Below, one piece after another: positions 32,294-43,727 of a stretch of 64,000 bases of DNA; position 1 is the first letter of the stretch; each line of letters starts with the position of its first letter. Position numbers and translations under genes: made by a program. The notes under the pieces were generated by a model. The model worked only from the letters and a program-made list of their open reading frames with translations. It had not been told where the DNA came from and did not search any database. Source of the DNA: Mariannaea sp. PMI_226 (taxonomy: Eukaryota > Ascomycota > Sordariomycetes > Hypocreales > Nectriaceae); assembly GCA_024336345.1 (NCBI GenBank), contig JANFOG010000008.1, positions 1,178,001 to 1,242,000 on the forward strand. The letters run 5' to 3'.

Positions 32294-35200
32294 TTTAAGG
32301 GGGCTTTTCGATGGCGTCAGCAGCTGGGACTTTGCTCGTCATGAAGCACGCCAGAGAAGCTCAAACTTGATGAATTTTATGTTTTTTTGTTTCTATCATT
32401 TCTTCCCTTTCTTTCCCATCTGCCTATGTCAGATGTTTTTTTTTTAAGGTTGGCGCCTTGAGCAACAGAGGTGAAGAAGGGGGCGCCTACATAGTACGTT
32501 TGTTGATTCATGCAAGGCTTGGTTAATGCCCTAGGCGCATAACATAGTTATGAGCCAACCTAACCCGATATTTCCAACAAACGTAGAAACAACATGGGGT
32601 GATAACCACCACCATTAACCTACCAATACTAGTCTGTACGTAGGACCTAGCCTCGGTTCCTAGGGGACTATGTTAAGGTAGCGTAGCCACAGAGTACGGG
32701 GTCTGGAAGTAACTACCTCTTCAGTGATAAACCCTTTTTTTCTTCTTCTTCCTGCATCACGATTGCAGCCAGCCCACTCTGTGCTCCTCTTTCGATCGCC
32801 GCCAGTTCAAACATACATAACATAGTCCCATGAACGGAGCATGCAATGCAATAGGTAGTGTAGGACTCACAGGCAACTAAGGCGTGTTCGACCCCCGTTC
32901 CCCCCCAGCCGCCGCCAGCGGGGGACACGGCAAGCTGTGCCCCAGACTTCGGAGAGTGAATTGGATCGTATCAGGGAGGGGAAGGGAGAAACATATTGAT
33001 GTGATTCAGTGGGGTTGATGAGGGGGGTTGATTAGGCAGATGTTGTGTTCCCACCGCTAATCGTACAGTATACACCCTACTAACTATCATCTTAGACAAA
33101 AATGATGAGATAGATACAGTAACTGCCTAGGCAGGCGTGTAATGCCCTTTATGTCATAAATCTCTTCTCAGAGTTCGTCGTACACGAGGGCTAGCAGGAG
33201 ATCAGCAGCATTAACTAGCCCAACTTCAAGAGTACGAAAACCATTTCCCTCTGGTAGGCTCCCACAAACGAGGAACGATTTCCCCCAGTCTTTTGATGTT
33301 GTGGGAAATAGACTACCTTCACATCGCATGTGTATCTCAAAATCTCACGTATGGCCTTCGCAGGTTTGTATGTTGCACCAAGTGTTGCAATAAACAAGAT
33401 AGTGATAAATGCTACAACGACGAGCTGTTTTGTTGTTTTGCCTTGCCGCCCTAAACGGCTTTCGCTGAAAACAAGGTATAGGGAAGCATCGGTGTAACAC
33501 ACCATCCATCCGCCTCGTTAGTCTTATTTCGCGTTTGACACAAAAAAACAACAACCACAGCTTTGATCCAATTGTCCAATCCCATTCAAACCTTGGCAAC
33601 GGTGCCTAGATAGCTGCGTTGTATTCGATTTTCTCGGCAGCTGAACATGAATAAACCATTCCTCAATTCCATGTGTGCGTGAGTGTGCACAAAGAAAGAG
33701 TTCAAAAGTCACAGTCCTGTCGAGCACAGTCATAAGCAGAATGAGAATGACACCTGAACGACCATGTGCCATGTGCCATGACACTCATCATCAATCATCT
33801 TCGGGTGTTTTGTCTGGTTCTGGACTCGGCGCTTGCGAGTCCACCCTCGTCCACCCACCCATCTCATCCATTTAACATCATCCATCATTCAAAACGAAAC
33901 CAAAAAAAACAACAAACACCAAAAAGGTATTCCTGTCATATCATTTTACATTATTGTCCGCTTTCTAGTGCTCGGCTCGGGATACCAAATACAGAACACA
34001 TACCGTCTTGGGTAGTCCGAATTGTCTGCGTACACACTCAGTCAAACCTATCCTCTGCTGTAGGTATTTATCCCCTGATTTTGACTGTACAAATAACACC
34101 AAACCTCGTGATGCTTTTTAGACGTCTCGGATTTGGGTGACCCTGTCTTTATTGTCCACCCTCTTCCCCCTTCAATCAAAATCAGATACGATACTATACC
34201 AGCTCTTTGGCAAGTTTTTTTTTCTTCTTAAAAGAGCAGCATAACATGAACCAATAAAGCTGAAGGGCTGTTGCAAACCTCATTGCAATAATCCATTATT
34301 GTCTTGTTAATCGACTTCTAACTTAACACAAATCAACTGTTCATTATCTAATACCCGCCAACGGCAGTAAAAAGAATATTCAAAATATCGCTCCACGGTT
34401 TTGTTATTGGCCAACCTATTCCATCAGCTGATGATTTCGGAACATGTGCGCTTCCTGATTTCAAATTCGCTTTTTTTTTCCCATCCATAGTCACGCTCAC
34501 TCCCACGAGCATGGCTCATTCGTAGTAGGGGACTCCTTGCTCCTCCCACCTCTTGTCTTTGCCGCTTCTTTGCAGTCAAATACCCTCGTCAGTGGTCCCC
34601 TCCCCCCCGAGATACGGCCCAGCACCAACAACCTGCGTTGATCTCGCATCTTCTGCCGTATCCCTTGTATCTCGTTCGCATCAGCCCATGGCACAGTCTA
34701 ACTCGTAAACCAGGAATAAAGAAGATGGAGAGAGAAATAATAAATAAATAAGAGGTATTGACACGCATAAGCAGGAGTGGCGTCACTTCTTACACATCTG
34801 CCGTTGTTTCATCTCGATACAACAGATAAAGCGTAAAAGAAATGCCTCTTTTCCTTTTCTTTTCCCCCCAAACATACGATGCTTTTCAGTAACCAAAAAA
34901 TACGTGTCATTCTCTCATACATATACATCCGGAGATGCAGTTCACAATCTCATTGCACACCATCTCTCTTTGGATGGCCGTCAGAACCCTTTCCTGGAAG
35001 CCCATTCCTGCATGCATTTATCCTCTTTTCTCACTTTGGGGAGCACATCATCGTCACAATGTCCAACCACGCCAAACCAAAATAAATCCGCCTAATTGCC
35101 GTCTCAACCCAGTTCTCGTAAAGGACCAACTGCTCTGTGAATTTGTTGCAGCCAATCCGTCCAACTATCGCGATGTCTCTTTTCACCTGCCTACTGAGTA

Positions 35201-35510
35201 CCACCCTCAGTTTGTCTCTCAAGTCTTCCCCCCCACGCACTGACTACCACCCCCATCTGCTTGGCTCTTCGATCGTTTGACTAGCACTTCTTCCCCAAGG
35301 ATTCGTCCGTCCAAACCAGGAGGTAACGTAACTGTGATAAAAAGCCCTCGGTCTCCCATTTCATTCCACCCTTGGACTTCTCAACTGCGTGCAGGAAAAG
35401 GGAAAAAACATCCCACGCCCTCATTGGAATGGGTCATGATTTGCACGCAGTTTGCACTTACACTTACATGCATCCGCTGCTGCTGGATCTCTCGAGGCCA
35501 CCCAATCCAA

Positions 35511-35526
35511 CCCCCCCCCCCCCCCC
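35511..35526. repeat. 16-base C run
   Basis: An uninterrupted run of 16 C followed by a C/T-rich stretch to about 35575. Such runs are prone to length errors in sequencing. Confidence 0.9.
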
Positions 35527-36670
35527 TTCTCTTGTTCCCCCCACTCCTCCTCTCCTCTTCCCAACTCTCACCCCACCACAGAGAGATGGACAACTCACCT
35601 TACCTGCCGGATAATGCCCGATATAACTACGTTGATAGGTAGTCGTGCCGTGCCTCACAACTGGCCAATTCACCTATGATATGTCTGATTCATGTGCACC
35701 TGTGCACACTGAAAGCCCTGGACCTTGGACCCTGGATCCCCAGCCCCAAGAACACTCCCACCCCTCCTCCCCAGTCACATTCAAACCACAAACCACAACC
35801 AAACCCCTGCGACGCCATTCCACATCACAGTTGAGTGAAGAAGCTCACTCTGGTGAGAACTCACCGTGAAGATCTTCTTCCACTTATGGAGTATATGTAG
35901 TACACGAACAGCCCCCTCCCCCCTTCCCTCCCCGATTCAGAAGTTAGCCTTCCCCAGAGAGTGTCCTACTCCAGCTTCGTGCTCCTGCAGCTTGACCGTT
36001 TCGTAACTATGGTCTGCAGTTCCAACGTCGACTTTGTTACTTAGCGCCTGATAGATAAGCAAGTTGCAACACGTTATCGCTCGACTCGGAAGCCGTGATT
36101 TGATGTGTTGCATTCCTCAATCTACCCCGATTTGAATCCTGTCCTCCTCTTTCCATCTAAGTACTAGTTTCATCCGGATCGAGAAACTGAGATGTCTCAG
36201 TCGTTCCTTGATAGATATCGATATCTCCGAACTCTCGACTAGTCGACTATCTTATCTTTTCCTGCCCTATCAGTTATCAGCCATGATATCATCATGCATT
36301 CCAACAACTAAACAAGCTATTCATTCACAAAACGTATGAGAGTTGAGAAACACAAGCGACCATGGGGGAAATTATCATTTTCTTTCATTTCTGGCTTCCT
36401 GTTTTCCAGCGGGGGTATTCATGCTGTACAACAACAAATGGCAAGTTCATCAGAACTCATGCAAACGGCAAAAAACGCCCTCCCGAGCTTCGCTGTCGGG
36501 TATCTTTCGTGTCTCGCTTTCGTTTCCCAGCCTTGTGCCTCAAGGCCATACCCAGAAATTTTATGTAAAAAAAAAAACAGTAAAGCATGCCAAGTGCCTC
36601 CAGAGCTCGCGCTCAGGTTCATCTGGTTTTGGTCATATGCAATATCAAAACAAGAAAAAAAAAAGCCTCT

Positions 36671-38145
36671 TTAATGGCCCTCGGTCTTCTTCACAGTGGG
36701 AAGCTCCTTGATGGCCTCGGTGATGATGTTAATACCCTTTCGGAGCTCCTCCTCGCTGATAACCAAGGGGGGTGCGAATCGAATAATATCGCCGTGAGTG
36801 GGCTTGGCCTATTTTTTTTTAACATATCAGTATGAGAGCTTCAATTAGTATAAGATTCAAAAACAGGTAGCACTTACCAGAAGGCCCTTGCTCTTCAGGA
36901 GCAGGCAGAGATCCCAAGCAGTGCGGCCATTGGTGGCACTCTCGTCAATGACGACAGCGTTGAGGAGACCCTTTCCTCGGATAACCTTGAGAATAGGAGA
37001 GTTGAGAGCAGCGAGGCTGTCACGGAAGATTTGACCCAGCTTCTCAGCCTTAGCGGTCAGATCCTCCTCCTCCATAATCTCAAGCGCGCGGATAGACACG
37101 GCAGATCCCAGGGGGTTGCCACCGTAAGTAGAACCGTGAGTACCAGGCTCAACAACCAGCATGACTTCCTTGCTGCTGAGAATGCAGCTCACGGGGTACA
37201 TACCACCGGAGATGGCCTTGCCCAGGGTAATGATATCTGGCTTGATACCGGCCCACTGGGAGCAGAGCATGCGGCCAGTTCGGCCGATACCGGTCTGAAT
37301 CTCGTCGCAAATGAAAAGGACGTTGTGCTTCTTGCAGAGTTCGTGGACCTGAGCTAGGTAACCCTCATCGGGGACCACGACACCAGCCTCTCCCTGGATG
37401 GGCTCACAGATGAAGGCAGCAGTCTCCTTGCCGTAGGCCTCGAGAACTTCCTCAAGATCTTGAATGTTGTTGTAACGGATGGGAGCACCAGTAGCGGGGT
37501 TGTGAGCACCAATGTTGGGGACGTAGGGGCCATAGTTGGCTCTGGACTCGGGATCGACCGAGAGTGTGATAGCGGCCATCTAAGGGAAATCAATTAGCAA
37601 ACTGTCTTTTTATTTCTTGCTCTGCTTGAATGGGCGTAGCAGGGAGAACTTACGGTGCGACCGTGGAAGTTGTTCTGGACACCAAAGACCCAGGCCTTAT
37701 CCTGGGGAACGCCCTTCGTCTTGTATGCCCACTTTCGGGCAACCTTGATAGCAGTCTCGACGGCTTCAGCACCAGTGCACATAGGCAGAACCATATCGTA
37801 ACCAAAGACCTGGCGAACCTTCTCCGCCCACTTGGGGAAGACATCGTTGTGGAAGGCACGAGAGCTGAGGGTCAATCGGCTAGCCTGGTCCGCGAGAGCC
37901 TTGACAAGCTCAGGGTGGCAGTGGCCCTGGTTGACGGCACTATAGGCGGAGAGGAAGTCGAGGTACTGGCGACCCTCGGGGTCCCAGACGTTGACACCCT
38001 GAGCCCGAGCAAAAACTACGGGTAGGGGGTGGTAATTGTGGGCGGCATACTCGTTCTCGATGTCAATGGCACCCTGCGTGGAGGACGAGTGGAATCGGGA
38101 AGCAGTGCCGTTCGAAGACGCCTGGTTATCGGCGTGAGGAGCCAT
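36671..38145 (-). CDS. Ornithine aminotransferase
   Basis: Three exons, 38145-37654, 37579-36878 and 36808-36671, 443 residues in one frame. It is a class-III PLP aminotransferase: [47 protein letters not shown] with the PLP-ring aspartate (D256) and [10 protein letters not shown] with the PLP-binding lysine (K285). Ornithine aminotransferase converts ornithine and 2-oxoglutarate to glutamate-5-semialdehyde and glutamate, the second step of arginine use after arginase (CAR2 in yeast, otaA in Aspergillus). The N-terminus ([14 protein letters not shown]) lacks a mitochondrial signal, as expected for the cytosolic fungal enzyme. Introns have GTAAGT donors. The GABA transaminase at the left edge belongs to the same fold family, but the two are too far apart to suggest joint control. 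Confidence 0.95.
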
Positions 38146-38483
38146 TGTGACGGTTGGTAAGTTGTTGTCGTTGGTGTAATTGGTGATGTGTAAAGGTGGC
38201 AGAGTCCGTAAGAGAGTCTGGAGTAACGAGACAGCGGTCAGTCAACACGTATTCAACAAGGATCGGAGCTACGCTTGTACATGTGGACAAGAAAGAAGCA
38301 GCCCAGGATCTAAGAAGGGTGGGCGTGGGGGAGTGTGGGATGGGGGGCAATGGGTGCAATGGGAAGAATTACCTGATGTTGCAAGGGGTGGTGGGCGGGA
38401 GGTCAAAGCGACAAGAGACCGGGAATTCGGCTTGCTGGATTGACTGATGACGACGAAGAAGATGGAAGATGGAGAAAGTCAAG

Positions 38484-38502
38484 GAGAGAGAGAGAGAGAG
38501 AG
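38484..38502. repeat. (GA)n microsatellite
   Basis: About nine GA units, followed by an interrupted GA stretch, upstream of the ornithine aminotransferase gene. Confidence 0.9.
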
Positions 38503-40282
38503 AAAGAGAGAAACCAAGAAAAAAGGCGAACGGGGAAAGATGGAGGTCTTTAAAGGACGGAGCAAGGATGGAGAGCTATCAATTGCGGAACCGGGGGAAT
38601 CCAGAGGAAAGAGACAGAGTTTCGGGACGAGATGGCGAGATGGCCGGACGGAAACACCACCACCATAGAAAAAATACAAATCAGGCGACACGAATGACGG
38701 ATGGGCCAAATACGTTTAGGTAATTATGACTACGTACAAAAACCACTGCTGGTGATTGAGTCGTTTCTGGGAGGCAGAAATGTCACGAACTAAGCCTCTT
38801 AACGCAAGTGTCTCTTCTCGACTTTCCACGTCGTTCCCTTAAGTACAGTTGGAGCCGCCTGCTGTGGGAACAAGATCCGGACTCTCCAAGATAAAGACGC
38901 CAGCTGAGTCCACAAGCGCGGGAGGGGACAAAAATGCACGCCCACACCCCTGGTCAGAGGAATTTTGGGTTATTGCCGCGGAAAGCCGCTTGCAGATTGG
39001 ATTGGATTTTAACGTCTGTTTTCGAAGATGCTTGATTCCATACGAGGGAGGGGATGGGGATGGGGGGGATTCGGGGTGGTGGAGGGTTGTCTTTCACGCC
39101 TTACAAACTGTTAAAAGTGACAAGACTACTTACTCTCTTACACCCAGTGCAGACCTGTGGTACGTATCGAGATTCTGTACAGACCAAGAAAAAAAAAAGA
39201 GACCATTTGCGTCATTCCCATCTGGAAGAGAGAACGGGCAGAGCCTCAAACCTGTTTGACATGTGGTCTTACACTGCATCGACTGCCCTATCGGGTTTGG
39301 GTCATAGATTTTGACGGGGTCTTTGGGGGAGCAGCAGACAAACGGGATTGAAACGATCTGGGGTTCAATGGAGGGGCAAAAAAGGTGTGTTGGATTGTCT
39401 GAGGGCGGAAGAGGGGGGGGCGGCGGACGAGGGCGGAGCCAATAGAGGCTTCTTTATTACAATGTCCGCCGCACTGGGGACCTTGCCAACCCCAAAACGA
39501 TATTGTTTGCTTGGTACCTGCGTTCGATGTGCTGAAATCGGGGGGACTACGCCGTGCGGGATGGGAATGGAACGTACATAGTATCGAACAGTAAAGGTAC
39601 GTGAGTAGGAAAAAATACAATCGGCACTTGTTTGCAACAAGATGATGTCGCTTTCGTCCAGGTTCGCTGACTCCTGACTCTTTACGATATCACGTTTGTC
39701 CCACCCACCCCCGGTTGCCACTGGCGCACACTCACGGAGCGCAGTCAGTCCATCCGTTTGAAAGCGAACCGCATTTCGAATTGAGAAAAGCCAAGCGCCC
39801 GCCCGGCGGGCATCCGTGGACGCCCGTATCGGACCAGATAACTTGCCAGGTGGGTGGGCTCTCTTGAATGCCGATGGTGCCCACCCCGGCCGACGCCAGC
39901 CAAAACCCGCCCGAGAACGGAGGCGGGACTGAGGTGGCCTAGAAATTGAAGAAGAAGGAAAGGAAGCGGAAAAAAAACAAGGTATGACGTATCCCCATAT
40001 AGGTAGGTAGGTAGGCAGTGTGATGTACATGTACGAAAGCATGGGATACAACTTGAAGCAAAAAGAAGTACTGCATTCTCCAGCAGTTTTCGAGGTACAG
40101 ATGGCCTGGTCCAACCTAGCAAGGTACATAATGGGCAGAGGTGTTGACCAGCGCATTAGCCACATTGACAGCTTCGGGCGCGCCTTGCACCACACTGTTA
40201 CGTTTGACAGCTGCAGCCGCCGCCGGCCAGAATCCACCCATTCTTCCTCACACTCCCCTCGCTGAGGATTGCCATTAGGGGA

Positions 40283-40289
40283 TATAAAA
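40283..40289 (+). promoter_or_regulatory. TATA box
   Basis: TATAAAA in the context GGGGATATAAAAGC, some 700 bases before the gpi10 start codon. It could begin a gpi10 transcript with a long leader or a separate transcript. Confidence 0.5.
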
Positions 40290-40982
40290 GCTGCCCCTTG
40301 TTGGCCGGTCACACCGCCTGCTTCTGCTTAACATCGGCTTGTAAATTAAATTGAATATGAGGAAAACGGCCGACATCATATGTAATCATGATCTTTTTAT
40401 TATTTCGAGCATAGAGGTGCGAATTGCATCCATTAATCACTCCGCGTCCTCAGCATCCGTAAGTATGTAGCACAATGACAGGTTTAGTTGACAATTTCCT
40501 ACCCAGAGTGAAAAAGAGAGTCGTTGTCACAAGAGACGAGACAACAAATCGAAACAACAAGGTCAGAAATGTATTCTAGTGTCTCTTAACTTCTGCTAGG
40601 CCAATCCGGCATTGCCTACCTACTGCACTGTATATTCAACAAGCATTGTCTCTGGATATCTAGTTTTTGTTGTCTTCGGAAAATTAACTGCGAATTATTT
40701 TGCGACCCCTTGTGGCTGAAGCTGAGGCTTCGGGGCCAGTCGGTCAACAGCCAATCAGGAAGCAAACCACACCGTAGAGTAGCCCACCTCCCACACCTCA
40801 TTCCGAAAACGGAAAAAAAGAGACCACTTTCGCTATTGAATGTCCCCTTCAGCCGGCTTCTTGTGGCTTGTCTGTGATTCAAACCCGCCCAGCTAACCGA
40901 ACCCAGCCCTTTGCAGCTCTGCCGCTGAGAAGAGGGCTGATAGAGAAAAAAAAATTAAGAATTCAAGGAGAATAAGCCCAAG

Positions 40983-43273
40983 ATGGCGTCAACTCAGCCA
41001 AGACAACGTCAGCAGAAAGATGACACTTCAACGACGACGCCTCCTCAGGAGGAGCCTTCGCAACCAGCACCGTCCGCCATGGACGCGGTGGTCGACGACA
41101 CGCGCAATCGCATCAACCGCCCGGCTTTCCTGAGGAGTCTCATCATCATCCGCCTCATCAATGCCTGGTATACCGCCACTTTTTTCCAGCCTGATGAGTA
41201 TTTTCAGGTTTTGGAGCCTGCCTGGAACCTAACCTTTGGCTCCCAAAGTGGTGCTTGGATAACTTGGGTGAGTTTTATTCTAGAAATTGACCATCACATA
41301 TATGTATATATATCTCCACATATATCCAGGATATATCTATATATATATATATATATATTGCTCTATACATTCGTATATGTTCGGAGAAACACAAACACGC
41401 ACCCCCACGCGCAGAAAAAGACAGACAGATATCTACCTACATATACACGTGCATATCTACCTTTACAGATATATCTAACTCTACACTCTTGGCAACCTGC
41501 CTTATTCACTCCATCACCCTCGGCTAACTCATCATCACAGGAATGGAAATACCAACTCAGATCCTCTCTCCACCCATTCCTCTTCTCCGGCCTCTACACC
41601 GCCATAGATGCTCTCTACTCTGTCCTGCCTCTCGCCAATACCCTACGCGCCTCTATTCTGGTGGCAGCCCCAGGGGCCTTGCAGGCTGTCATTGCCGGTC
41701 TGGGTGACTGGTTCACATGGCAGCTGGCGGTGACCGTCTTTGGTCCCAATAGCAATGCATCTTTCTTCACAGTATGTTGTCCCAGTCCATCTCACATGGT
41801 CCCCTCTCTCCCTCTCCCTGCCCATTTATATCTCAGGGCACCATGGGATAATCGTAATCTATTCCGACACATACTCACCCCTCTTTGTAGCTGTTCCTGC
41901 AACTCTTCAACCCATGGCAGTGGTACTGCGCTACAAGGACCTTCTCCAACTCTCTCGAGATGACACTCACCGTCATGGCTCTTTACTTCTGGCCCTGGGA
42001 CGTCGTCGGCACTGCTTTCGTCACAAAGGAGAACCCCAAGCCCGCCCCTGTCCTCCAAGACATGTGGTCCCTTCGGGCGTCACTCTGTCTCGCTGCCCTT
42101 GCTGTCGTGCTCCGTCCCACGAACCTACTCATCTGGGCGCCCATCGCCTTCGTCACCCTTACTCGCTTCTCTCTCCAAGGTCCTTCACCACTCACTCTCT
42201 CAACGATTCTTGTTCTAGTCCGCGAGGCCGTTCTTTGCGGTGCTCTCATCCTCGCCATCTCTGCAGCTTCGGATCGCGCATTCTTTGGGTTCTGGACCTT
42301 TCCTGCTGTCAACTGGCTCAACTTCAACATCTCCAAGTCCCTGGCCGTCTTCTATGGCCGCAACCCTTGGCACTACTACCTCCTTCAGGGCTTGCCCCTG
42401 ATCTGCACCACCAGTCTTCCCTTTGCTTTGATTGCTCTGTTCCGACCGTCTGGTACTTCGCCAACCCAGACGAATATCCTCAAGACTTTGTCTTATACTG
42501 TCTTCACCACTATCCTCGCCATGTCTCTGATTTCTCACAAGGAGGTTCGATTCATTTATCCCCTTCTTCCAGTGCTGAATGTCATCGCTGCACCACACGC
42601 TGCCTCGTTCTTCACCTCCCAGCCCGCCGCCACTGCTCAAACGCCCCGTCCTCGCCCCGTCCTACGTAATAGAGTGTTTTTGCTCGTCGCCCTTGGCGTA
42701 AACTTCTTGCTCGCCAGTTACCTATCCTACTTTCACCAACAAGCCCCCCTCTCAGTCCTCACCTTCCTCCGCGATCAATACGAGCACATCCACCCAGCCG
42801 AGACCCAGCTCGCCCATGAATCCCACTTCGCCGCTTCATTCGCCGAGGATGACGAGCTGTTCGCCCTCTTCTTGATGCCCTGTCATAGTACACCCTGGCG
42901 CTCGCACCTTGTCTACCCAAGCCTTCGCGCTTATGCTCTGACCTGCGAACCGCCTCTGCACACGCAACCCAACACGCCCGAACGCGACAATTATCGTGAT
43001 GAAGCCGATCGCTTTTACGATAATCCCGTTGCATTTCTTGGTCAGGAACTCTTCAATCCAGCTCGCGACTTCGATCCTCCCAGATACATCGTTGGCTTCG
43101 AAGGGATCGAGCCCTGGTTCAATGACTTCCTCAAGACTCCGGAGGGTGAAGCCCTAGGTATCGAAAGTCTCGTGCGTGTCTGGAGTGGATTTAACGGGCT
43201 CTTCAACGAAGATTGGAGACGTTCAGGAAGAATGATTGTTTGGGATACTGGCTTACACAACGATTCCCCTTGA
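40983..43273 (+). CDS. GPI10: GPI mannosyltransferase 3 (Gpi10/PIG-B)
   Basis: Three exons, 40983-41267, 41541-41771 and 41891-43273, 632 residues. After a Gln/Thr-rich cytosolic N-terminus comes the hallmark FFQPDEYFQVLEPAW at the first lumenal loop, which holds the catalytic acid of family-22 glycosyltransferases. Many hydrophobic segments follow, and SHKEVRFIYPLLPVL is the second family signature. Gpi10 adds the third mannose to the GPI anchor precursor in the ER. That mannose later carries the phosphoethanolamine linked to protein. The length fits fungal Gpi10. Smp3 and Alg9/Alg12 are relatives with similar signatures, but the sequence around the two motifs fits Gpi10 best. The first intron (41268-41540) carries a TA repeat. 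A second in-frame ATG lies at codon 33. Confidence 0.88.
41338..41358. repeat. (TA)n microsatellite in gpi10 intron 1
   Basis: About ten TA units inside the 273-base first intron, next to other TA-rich and CA-rich stretches. Confidence 0.9.
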
Positions 43274-43727
43274 CGAGACTGAGGGTTGGTCGCTGTACAC
43301 ATGTCACGTAAAGAATTCGCATAATATCATCTCATTGACAGATAACATGCAAACAAATATGAGTGTTCACGCGTGAAGAATGAGTCCAAAAAAAATTAGA
43401 ACTGACACTGATAAATAATATCCTCATCTTTCTTTTACTGATCCATACTCCCTATATCCCGAACGATACTTTCCCCATCCACCCGCTTGAAATGAAAGAA
43501 AAGAAAAGAAAAGCGCCTTCACCCCACGCCGCAACTACACAGATGTAATCGAATACAAGAATAGCGGTGGGGTAAACCAGGGTGGGTGGGTGAAACTTGA
43601 CGCCACCACCTTTACCAGATATCACATTGCTCTTAAACTCAACCTTCGCCGCTTGATGCCATGTTCTTCGCTGTCATAAATTCATGTTCCCAACTTACAA
43701 TAACAACAAACAAGATGCTGTGTACGT
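43274..43727. other. Intergenic region between convergent genes
   Basis: 454 bases between the gpi10 and RhoGAP gene stop codons, A-rich in parts (AAAGA repeats near 43498-43513). Nothing else was seen. Confidence 0.5.

Larger units (their letters stand above)
27819..36670. other. Long gene-poor region upstream of atg1
   Basis: About 8.9 kb without a coding region I can support. From about 27.9 to 30.3 kb the minus strand is rich in C and T, which fits a long leader or promoter of atg1. Beyond that are a degenerate TGAC repeat (31.88-31.93 kb), GGAT repeats, a 15-base G run and a 16-base C run. The many short frames are proline/serine-rich translations of the tracts. One frame at 33215-33505 (minus) has a hydrophobic stretch, but nothing supports it. 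A non-coding RNA or a fast-changing gene cannot be excluded. Confidence 0.5.
38146..40982. promoter_or_regulatory. Divergent intergenic region, ornithine aminotransferase and gpi10
   Basis: About 2.8 kb between two start codons. It includes a GA repeat, a GGTA repeat (40002-40015) and a clear TATAAAA box at 40283-40289. No coding region was recognised. A 37-codon frame starts shortly after the TATA box but has no support. Confidence 0.45.

Noticed and set aside
33215..33505. Possible small membrane protein on the minus strand
   Set aside because: One hydrophobic stretch only. No recognisable family, no splice pattern, and overlapping frames on both strands suggest chance.
1..38145. GABA transaminase and ornithine aminotransferase as parts of a nitrogen-use cluster
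   Set aside because: They are more than 36 kb apart with many unrelated genes between them and no shared transporter or regulator.
41281..41480. Small frame over the TA and CA repeats in gpi10 intron 1
   Set aside because: It only translates the simple repeats, and the intron borders join the conserved gpi10 coding parts in frame.
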